From NCBI GenBank assembly GCA_015490315.1, contig WFYB01000058.1, positions 1 through 5,157 of the forward strand: a stretch of 5,157 nt of DNA. The letters run 5' to 3'. The position numbers were made by a program, and so were the translations under genes. Origin of the DNA: Sulfurovum sp. Its GTDB lineage: Bacteria; Campylobacterota; Campylobacteria; Campylobacterales; Sulfurovaceae. Shown one piece after another: positions 1 to 5,157 of the stretch (within the stretch, counting starts at the first letter, position 1; every line of letters starts with the position of its first letter). Under the pieces are notes generated by a model, which was not told the DNA's origin, ran no database searches, and saw only the letters and a list, made by a program, of their open reading frames with translations.

Positions 1-759
1 CAGCATAAGATCAAAGAGCGCTACGGGCTGCCTGTCTCTATCGGAATCTCCCGTGCCAAGTGGATCGCCAAACTGGCAACAGAGTCTGCCAAACCCTACG
101 GTATCTACAGAGTGGATGATATCGAACGCTATATCGAGGATATCCCGATCAACACATTTCCCGGTATAGGCAGAGGATTTCAGCGCAGACTTGAGGCACG
201 CTATATCAAGACACTCGGAGATGTCCGGCGAAACAAAGCGCTGCTCTACTCATGGAAAAAACCGGGTATCAGGCTCTATCACAGGGTGACCGGCACATGC
301 AACGAGGGGATCGAGCAGCGAAGTGACCGAAAGTCTATCGGTATCAGCCGTACCTTCGATCCGATCTATGAGCGTGGGGAGATACGGCGGCGTATGATGA
401 TCATGGCAAGGCATATCACCTATATGGTCATGGCTATCGGGGTCAATCCCACAACCTACTATCTCAAGATCAACTATGAAGGGGGTCAGCGTGCAAAACA
501 GCATATCACTGTCGACAGGCTCTTTAGTGAATCTCTCTTTAAAGAGAAACTGCTTCTGCTCTATGAGGCGATCGCATTGCGAGATATCGGTGCGGTCAAA
601 TTGACGCTAAATGTCTCCAATTTTACTTCGCAGCACCACAAGACACTCTCTCTTTTGGAATATGATCATGATATCAAGGCACACAGGCTGAGTGAAAGGA
701 TACAAGAAGTCAGGGAGCGATTTGGGCTGGATATCCTCAAGACTGGGAATGAACTCTAA
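1..759 (+). CDS. Y-family translesion DNA polymerase (DinB/Pol IV-like), C-terminal part, 5' end outside window
   Basis: The frame is open from base 1 to the TAA at 757-759 and gives 252 residues. A GTG at 112 is an internal codon, because family-conserved sequence lies upstream of it. Y-family enzymes copy past damaged template bases with low fidelity. Seen, in visible-residue numbering: the end of the palm with SIGISRAKWIAKLA at 13-26 and KPYG at 31-34 (compare the SIGI-S-x-K-x-LAK block of the family); a thumb helix-hairpin-helix PGIGRGFQRRL at 54-64; then a little-finger domain opening with KSIGISRTF at 111-119 and running to about 225. The catalytic acidic residues of the palm lie upstream and cannot be checked. 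The C-terminus (ERFGLDILKTGNEL) resembles the usual end of DinB-type proteins. It has neither a recognisable QL-x-LF clamp-binding tail nor a UmuC-type extension. The family call is firm, but DinB versus a UmuC-like branch is not settled, so no symbol is given. Confidence 0.93.
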   Translation, partial: QHKIKERYGLPVSIGISRAKWIAKLATESAKPYGIYRVDDIERYIEDIPINTFPGIGRGFQRRLEARYIKTLGDVRRNKALLYSWKKPGIRLYHRVTGTCNEGIEQRSDRKSIGISRTFDPIYERGEIRRRMMIMARHITYMVMAIGVNPTTYYLKINYEGGQRAKQHITVDRLFSESLFKEKLLLLYEAIALRDIGAVKLTLNVSNFTSQHHKTLSLLEYDHDIKAHRLSERIQEVRERFGLDILKTGNEL

Positions 760-803
760 GCCTCTTACTGTAAAGGTAGGAACAAATCATAGTTTACTTA
801 GTG

Positions 804-809
804 TATAAT
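804..809 (+). promoter_or_regulatory. Putative -10 box (TATAAT) for the GGDEF-EAL gene
   Basis: A perfect TATAAT sits in the 55-base gap after the polymerase stop codon, with no good TTGACA at the usual distance upstream (bases 781-786 read AACAAA). Sigma-70 promoters of Campylobacterota commonly rely on the -10 box with AT-rich upstream DNA, so lack of a -35 is not disqualifying. A start about 7 bases after the box would fall at about 816, on the ATG at 815-817, which would make the mRNA nearly leaderless. The gap shows no convincing terminator hairpin, so read-through from the polymerase gene is also possible. Confidence 0.45.
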
Positions 810-814
810 AATTA

Positions 815-3079
815 ATGACCTATAAAAATGTAATCGAAAAGATCAAAAACCTGCAGCCTGTTGACAACAGTATGGTCAGCAATCTCTATCAGCTCTCGAT
901 AGGAAGCTTGATGATATTTTTGATATTTACTATAGGTGTAGCACTTTACCTTTATCCTGTTCTTTCAGAAAAGATTCTCGTGTGGCTCGGTATATTGATC
1001 ATCATAGTAATTATTAGACTTTACCTTGCATATAGCCATATTCATAATCCGTATCAGTATAGTTTAGAACAATGGCATTTTAAGTTTGTATTATTGGCAC
1101 TATTAACTGCCTGTGGTTTTTCTTCTCTTTCTTGTTTTTTTATGTCGTCAATGGATGCTTACTATCAGCTTTTTATTGTTACCGTTATTATTGGGCTTGC
1201 CTCGGGTTCTATGACATCGCTTTCGTCCGATTTTCGTCTTGCGATCGCCTATATCACTATCTTGCTGCTGCCGTTGATCGTGACGCTAATTGTAGAGGAG
1301 CAGAGACCTTTTAACCATGTACTTATTGTGGCATTAATCCTCTACTATATCGCTCACATTGGTATGATCATCAAAAACTACCGCCATGAGCTGGAGTTCA
1401 AAGAGCTGCAGAACAGGCAGCTTTTTCTGCACAACCTTTTTCAGGAAGCACCTATCGGTATCTTCTCCTATGACAGGAATATGAGGATCGTTGACTGCAA
1501 CCAGAAACTCACTGCGCTTTTTGAACATGAACGCAAGGATCTTATCGGTCTGGATATTACAAATCTTCCCGACAACCGTCCTGTCCAAACCTTTATCGAC
1601 TGTCTTGAGCTTGGACCACAGACCTATACCGGTCCCTATGTCTCACTGAAGGGGAAACACTTTTGGGTAGAGGCTATGGCATTTCCTTTCAGCAACGGGA
1701 ACAACAGGATCATCGGAGGGGTGGGCATCATAGAGGATAAAACCAAAGAGTATAATGCACTGCAGGAGCTCGAGTATCTGGTAGAGCATGATGTGCTTAC
1801 GGGACTGCTGAACAGAAGAGGCTTTACCAACTATATGAACCAGCTTGTGACAGACCCGAAACACCAATCCTGCTACTCCATGCTCTTCTATCTCGACCTG
1901 AACCAGTTTAAGAGCATCAACGACTCTCTGGGGCATACCATAGGGGATGATGTGCTCCTGGCAGTCTCGAGACGGCTTTCCAATATCCTGCCCGATCAAT
2001 GTACGCTTAGCCGCTTGGGCGGAGATGAGTTTATCGTCATTGTACCTCATGAGACGACAGAAAGAGAGGAGATAGAGGCAAAAGCAGAAGAGTATGCGCT
2101 TTTGCTCGAAGAGATATTCAACAACCCCTTTGCAATTGAGGATATGCTGCTGCATGTCAAAGCGAGCATCGGTATCGTGATCATCGAACCGGGATATGCA
2201 AATATCGAAGAGATCATCCGTCATGCGGATATCACGATGTACCAGGCGAAGAAATCAAACAATCATATCTCATACTATAATGAATCTCTGGATAGACAAC
2301 AGAAAGAGCTTTTTGCCCTCCAGCATGATCTTGCCTATGCGACACAAAACCATCAGCTCAAACTCTTTTTGCAGCCAATCGTACGTATTTCTGATGATTC
2401 ACTGCTTTCTGCCGAGCTTTTGCTGCGCTGGGAACATCCCGTCAAAGGAGTGCTCTCTCCCGAGGCTTTCATCCCTTTGGCAGTAGAGGCGGGGCTGCTC
2501 TCAGGGATCACCTGGTGGATGATAGACGAACTCTGCAGCCATATAGAGCAGTGGAAACGTGAAGGGGTCTGGCACCTGAAGTATATCTCTGTCAATATCA
2601 ATGCCCAACAGCTTGTTGAGAACGGTTTTGCCGTTACCTTCCTGGAAAAACTCAAAGCCCATAATGTAGATACCAAAGATATCATGATCGAGATCACCGA
2701 GCGTTCACTGATCGATAATTTTGAGAGCACACAAGCAGTGATCAGTCATCTCCGTTCAGAGGGTGTCCGCTGTGCCATCGATGATTTCGGTATAGGCTAT
2801 TCGTCGCTCTCCTATCTCAAGAAACTCTCTTTCAACACACTCAAGATCGACAAAGAGTTTGTGAAAAATATCGAAACTGAACCTCAGGAGCTGACACTTA
2901 TGAAAACGATCCTTGATATAGGTAGACAGTTCAACTACCATATCGTCATCGAAGGTATTGAGCAGGAGGCACAAAAGGAGCTACTCCGAAAACTCGATGC
3001 AAAACTGGCATACCAGGGATATCTCTTTAGCAAAGCACTTGAGGTTGAAACATTTACCGATAAGTATTTGAAAAATTAA
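815..3079 (+). CDS. Membrane-bound PAS-GGDEF-EAL protein (diguanylate cyclase/c-di-GMP phosphodiesterase)
   Basis: Complete, 754 residues. About six hydrophobic helices lie near 27-48, 53-73, 89-110, 117-134, 140-161 and 167-187, forming an inner-membrane sensor module of no family I can name. A PAS domain follows at about 203-310. GGDEF domain, about 322-488: metal/substrate block DLNQFKSIND at 361-370, GHTIGD at 373-378 and an intact GGDEF at 402-406. The inhibitory RxxD site is absent, with PDQC at 393-396. EAL domain, about 500-750: QPIV at 520, ELL (not EAL) at 534-536, N594, E626 in EITE, DD at 656-657, K677, E713 in EGIE and QGYLF at 734-738. The usual metal ligands and catalytic residues are therefore kept. 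Loop 6 reads DFGIGYSS where T or A usually replaces the second I. The family makes c-di-GMP from GTP (GGDEF) and cleaves it to pGpG (EAL), controlling motility and biofilm; which activity dominates here cannot be read from sequence. The ATG at 815 is the first possible start after an in-frame TAA at 809-811. It has no Shine-Dalgarno. An ATG at 911 does have AGGAAG upstream but would cut into the first helix. Confidence 0.95.
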   Translation: MTYKNVIEKIKNLQPVDNSMVSNLYQLSIGSLMIFLIFTIGVALYLYPVLSEKILVWLGILIIIVIIRLYLAYSHIHNPYQYSLEQWHFKFVLLALLTACGFSSLSCFFMSSMDAYYQLFIVTVIIGLASGSMTSLSSDFRLAIAYITILLLPLIVTLIVEEQRPFNHVLIVALILYYIAHIGMIIKNYRHELEFKELQNRQLFLHNLFQEAPIGIFSYDRNMRIVDCNQKLTALFEHERKDLIGLDITNLPDNRPVQTFIDCLELGPQTYTGPYVSLKGKHFWVEAMAFPFSNGNNRIIGGVGIIEDKTKEYNALQELEYLVEHDVLTGLLNRRGFTNYMNQLVTDPKHQSCYSMLFYLDLNQFKSINDSLGHTIGDDVLLAVSRRLSNILPDQCTLSRLGGDEFIVIVPHETTEREEIEAKAEEYALLLEEIFNNPFAIEDMLLHVKASIGIVIIEPGYANIEEIIRHADITMYQAKKSNNHISYYNESLDRQQKELFALQHDLAYATQNHQLKLFLQPIVRISDDSLLSAELLLRWEHPVKGVLSPEAFIPLAVEAGLLSGITWWMIDELCSHIEQWKREGVWHLKYISVNINAQQLVENGFAVTFLEKLKAHNVDTKDIMIEITERSLIDNFESTQAVISHLRSEGVRCAIDDFGIGYSSLSYLKKLSFNTLKIDKEFVKNIETEPQELTLMKTILDIGRQFNYHIVIEGIEQEAQKELLRKLDAKLAYQGYLFSKALEVETFTDKYLKN
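858..870. repeat. 13-base near-perfect palindrome, CTGTTG-A-CAACAG
   Basis: Two 6-base arms are exact inverted copies around a single A, 43-55 bases inside the GGDEF-EAL gene and just downstream of its putative promoter. It contains TTGACA at 861-866, but no good -10 box follows at 16-18 bases. It could be an operator half-way into the early coding region or chance. It encodes part of the PVDNSM segment before the first membrane helix, so coding constraint alone could produce it. Confidence 0.2.
1400..1426. other. Terminator-like hairpin inside the GGDEF-EAL gene
   Basis: Left arm AAAGAGCTGC (1400-1409), 7-base loop AGAACAG (1410-1416) and right arm GCAGCTTTTT (1417-1426) form a 10-pair stem with one G-U pair, an A-tract on one side and five T on the other. 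It falls at codons for about KELQNRQLF, in the linker between the last membrane helix and the PAS domain. The shape resembles a weak intrinsic terminator and is readable in both directions. The GC-rich core is only six pairs and the T-tract is short, so function is unproven. Confidence 0.25.
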
Positions 3080-3106
3080 GAATGATAAAGAAATACAACC
3101 TGACGA

Positions 3107-3691
3107 TCAAAATACGATCTGACCATCCTGCTGCATCCTTCGGATGATCCCTTTGGCGGCTTCGTGACCTTGATAGGCGGCTTTACGGCACCACTCGATC
3201 GCTTTTTCTTTGTTCTCTTCGCAGCCGAGCCCCAGATCGTAGAGGGCACCGAGGTTGAACTGTGCGGATGCGTTGCCTGCCTGTGCAGCCTTGGAGAAGA
3301 GGATAAAGGCTTTTTTGTAGTCCTGTATCACGCCGCGCCCCTCTTTGTACATGGCTCCCAGATTGTTAAAAGCATCGATATTGCCGCGTTTTGCCGCCTC
3401 TTCATACCAGAATGCCGCTTCGGAGAAGTTCTGTTCACACCCTTCGCCGTTTTCGAGCATCAGAGCGACCTCGAATTGTGCGACCGGTACCTCTCTGGTT
3501 GCTGCTTCGAGATAGTTGGCAAACGCCTTTCGTGAATCCTGATCCACCCCAAAGCCTCTGAAGTAGAGAAATCCCAGGTAGTAGAAACTGGTGGGCTCTT
3601 TCTGCTGGGCAAGGGCAGAGTAGAGTGCAAAGGCTTTGTCATACTCTTTTGCGAGCAGTGCGTTGTAGGCTTCCTGTATTTTTGCTTGCAT
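3107..3691 (-). CDS. Sel1-like repeat (SLR/TPR-type) protein, cytoplasmic
   Basis: 194 residues from the ATG at 3689-3691. An N-terminal helical pair (QAKIQEAYNALLAKEYDKAF) is followed by four Sel1-like repeats of exactly 36 residues each: 33-68, 69-104, 105-140 and 141-176. Each has the LG-x-x-Y ... G-x-G-V-x-x-D-x-x-K-A-x-x-x-x-x-K-A-A pattern in more or less degenerate form. A short tail ends in DGQIVF. SLR proteins are alpha-solenoid scaffolds that mediate protein-protein contacts; the partner cannot be deduced. No signal peptide or membrane helix is seen, unlike the secreted, disulfide-bonded Hcp proteins of Helicobacter, so it is probably cytoplasmic. The ATG lies one base after the valS stop codon, suggesting one transcript and possible translational coupling. 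In-frame GTG (3698-3700) and TTG (3701-3703) starts are alternatives. The only Shine-Dalgarno-like AAAGGA (3705-3710) is 13 bases from the ATG but 4 from the GTG, so the start is not certain. Confidence 0.9.
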   Translation of the reverse strand: MQAKIQEAYNALLAKEYDKAFALYSALAQQKEPTSFYYLGFLYFRGFGVDQDSRKAFANYLEAATREVPVAQFEVALMLENGEGCEQNFSEAAFWYEEAAKRGNIDAFNNLGAMYKEGRGVIQDYKKAFILFSKAAQAGNASAQFNLGALYDLGLGCEENKEKAIEWCRKAAYQGHEAAKGIIRRMQQDGQIVF

Positions 3692-3692
3692 C

Positions 3693-5157
3693 TTAGGCAC
3701 CAAATCCTTTCAGTTCACTCTCGACCTTTTCGAGTTTAGTCTGCGCTTCTTCAAGCGCCTTTTTGTTTTCGGCTATGACCTTTTCGGGTGCATTGGCGAC
3801 GAACTTTTCGTTACTCAGCATACCGTTTAGTTTGCCTATCTCTTTTTCAAGCTTCTCTTTTTGCTTTGTCAGCTTGCCGATGATGGCACTCATGTCGATG
3901 TCATCGGTAGAGATCATACTCTCCAGTGAATCTGAAACATCTGTTACACAATTAGGCAGTTTTTCATCGACAAATGTCACTTCATCGACTTTTGCCAGCT
4001 TTTCGATGAAAGGCTTCAGTAGATCGGCATCTACCGGTTTGTTGAACTTCAGGGCTGCCTTTTCGATGCGCTGATTGCCTTTTTCGATGAGAGTCTTGCA
4101 GCGTCTAAGCGATACGATCGCTTCGATGGCAAGGTTGAACTGCTCTGCGATATCTTCGTCTATCTCGGTTACTTGCGGGTAGGACTTGACCATAATGGAG
4201 GTACTCTCCTCAAGCTCACTGCCCGAGAGTCTCTGATAGAGGTTTTCAGTAATGAACGGCATGAACGGGTGTAATAGTTTAAGTGACTCTTTGAAGATGC
4301 TTCCAAGCTCACCAACACTCTCTTTGCTTGCTTTGCTCAGCTCAATACCCCAGTCACAGAACTCACCCCACATAAAGCGGTAGAGTGTGGTTGCTGCATC
4401 ATTGAAGCGGTAGACATCCATGAACTCACGGGTCTCTTTGACAGCAAGGTTGAAGCGGGAGAGCATGTAGCGCCCAAGCGGTGTTTTGATCTTCTCCTGT
4501 ACAAGGTCTTCAAAGGTATCCTGATTCATCTGTAGGTAGTTGGCTGCATTGAAAAGCTTGTTGGTGAAGTTTCGGCTCTGTTCAAGCTTCTCTTCGCTGA
4601 GCTTAATGTCACGTCCCTGAACGGCAAGGACTGCAAGGGTAAAACGCAGCGCATCGGCAGAGTATTTTTCGATCATAATGAGCGGATCGATGACATTGCC
4701 CTTGGACTTGCTCATCTTCTCGCCTTTTTCGTCTTTGACAAGGGCGTGCAGATAGATATCCTTAAACGGCAGTTCACCGGTAATGTTATCTCCCATCATC
4801 AGCATACGTGCTACCCAGAAGAAGAGGATGTCAAACCCGGTAATGAGCAGTTGGTTAGGATAGAAGGCATCCATATCACCCTCAAACCACTTCTCACCCT
4901 TGAAGGCATCGCCATTTCCCCATCCAAGGGTAGAGAATGGCCAGAGTCCGGAGCTAAACCATGTATCAAGCACATCCTGATCTTGATGGATATGCTCTGA
5001 GCCACACTTCTCACATTTGGTCGGTCTCTCACCTTCAAAGGCAAACTCCGCTCCACAATCGTCACAGTACATCACAGGGATCTGATGCCCCCACCAGAGC
5101 TGTCTGGAGATACACCAGTCACGCAGGTCATTCATCCATGCATTGTAGGAGTTGATC
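3693..5157 (-). CDS. valS: Valyl-tRNA synthetase, C-terminal part, 5' end outside window
   Basis: The frame stays open to the right edge, giving about 487 residues of an enzyme usually about 870-950 long. The ATG at 5133-5135 is internal, since INSYNAW precedes it in frame. The class I enzyme charges tRNA-Val with valine in the cytoplasm. Seen, numbering from that internal Met: catalytic-core block RDWCISRQLWWGH at 5-17; a zinc-ribbon pattern CxxC at 24-27 and CxxC at 41-44; the ValRS-typical DVLDTWFSSGLWPFSTLGW at 54-72; the ATP-binding KMSKS loop at 140-144; an anticodon-binding helical domain at about 219-345; and a basic/acidic heptad-rich C-terminal coiled coil at about 415-480 that in this family grips the tRNA. 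The HIGH motif and most of the editing domain lie outside the window. LDTWFSSGLWPFSTLGW and the coiled-coil tail separate it from IleRS and LeuRS. The TAA at 3693-3695 is one base before the ATG of the Sel1-repeat gene. Confidence 0.97.
   Translation of the reverse strand, partial: INSYNAWMNDLRDWCISRQLWWGHQIPVMYCDDCGAEFAFEGERPTKCEKCGSEHIHQDQDVLDTWFSSGLWPFSTLGWGNGDAFKGEKWFEGDMDAFYPNQLLITGFDILFFWVARMLMMGDNITGELPFKDIYLHALVKDEKGEKMSKSKGNVIDPLIMIEKYSADALRFTLAVLAVQGRDIKLSEEKLEQSRNFTNKLFNAANYLQMNQDTFEDLVQEKIKTPLGRYMLSRFNLAVKETREFMDVYRFNDAATTLYRFMWGEFCDWGIELSKASKESVGELGSIFKESLKLLHPFMPFITENLYQRLSGSELEESTSIMVKSYPQVTEIDEDIAEQFNLAIEAIVSLRRCKTLIEKGNQRIEKAALKFNKPVDADLLKPFIEKLAKVDEVTFVDEKLPNCVTDVSDSLESMISTDDIDMSAIIGKLTKQKEKLEKEIGKLNGMLSNEKFVANAPEKVIAENKKALEEAQTKLEKVESELKGFGA

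Noticed and set aside
112..114. GTG at 112 as the start of the polymerase gene
   Set aside because: Conserved palm-domain sequence is in frame upstream to base 1, so the gene is cut by the window edge and does not begin here.
760..803. Terminator after the polymerase gene (CCTCTTAC...GGTAGG partial symmetry)
   Set aside because: The arms do not pair well and no T-tract follows.
1643..2224. 193-codon open frame on the - strand inside the GGDEF-EAL gene
   Set aside because: It is antisense to well-conserved PAS and GGDEF sequence, its translation shows no recognisable domain, and no start signal supports it. It is a shadow of the real gene.
3134..3146. CATCC-TTC-GGATG hairpin near the convergent gene ends as a terminator
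   Set aside because: It has a five-pair stem, no T-run in either direction, and lies inside the Sel1-repeat coding region. The 27 bases at 3080-3106 hold no better structure, so I call no terminator.
3164..3535. 123-codon open frame on the + strand, opposite the Sel1-repeat gene
   Set aside because: It is cysteine- and phenylalanine-rich with no family resemblance and lies opposite four clear Sel1 repeats, so it is an antisense shadow.
3763..4074. 103-codon serine/phenylalanine-rich frame on the + strand, opposite valS
   Set aside because: Its composition is the complement of the Lys/Glu-rich coiled coil of ValRS, so it is not a plausible gene.

Overview
This window carries four genes in a convergent layout: two on the + strand meet two on the - strand, with only 27 bases between the facing stop codons. 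Overall style suggests Campylobacterota (formerly Epsilonproteobacteria), perhaps a Sulfurovum or Sulfurimonas relative. The grounds are moderate GC, a small cytoplasmic Sel1-repeat protein, a membrane GGDEF-EAL protein, and a -10-only promoter with weak ribosome-binding signals. This placement is an inference from style, since no rRNA or other decisive marker is present.

Left half, + strand. Bases 1-759 hold the C-terminal part of a Y-family (DinB-like) translesion DNA polymerase: the end of the palm, the thumb with its helix-hairpin-helix, and the little finger. Its 5' end lies outside the window. After 55 untranslated bases with a TATAAT box comes a complete 754-residue protein (815-3079). 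It has six predicted membrane helices, a PAS domain, a GGDEF diguanylate cyclase domain and an EAL phosphodiesterase domain, with the catalytic motifs of both output domains preserved. It would make and/or degrade cyclic di-GMP at the inner membrane in response to an unknown signal.

Right half, - strand. The C-terminal part of valyl-tRNA synthetase (valS, running in from the right edge) is followed after one base by a 194-residue protein of four exact 36-residue Sel1-like repeats. The two are probably co-transcribed and may be translationally coupled.

The genes do not form an evident functional system. They are a repair polymerase, a second-messenger regulator, a tRNA-charging enzyme and a repeat scaffold protein. 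I found no mobile element, CRISPR array, tRNA or rRNA, and no gap over 300 bases without a gene. The points most worth a second look are in the c-di-GMP gene: a possibly leaderless start, an abruptly AT-rich membrane module, and a terminator-like hairpin at the membrane/PAS junction. I see no convincing case for a previously undescribed system here.
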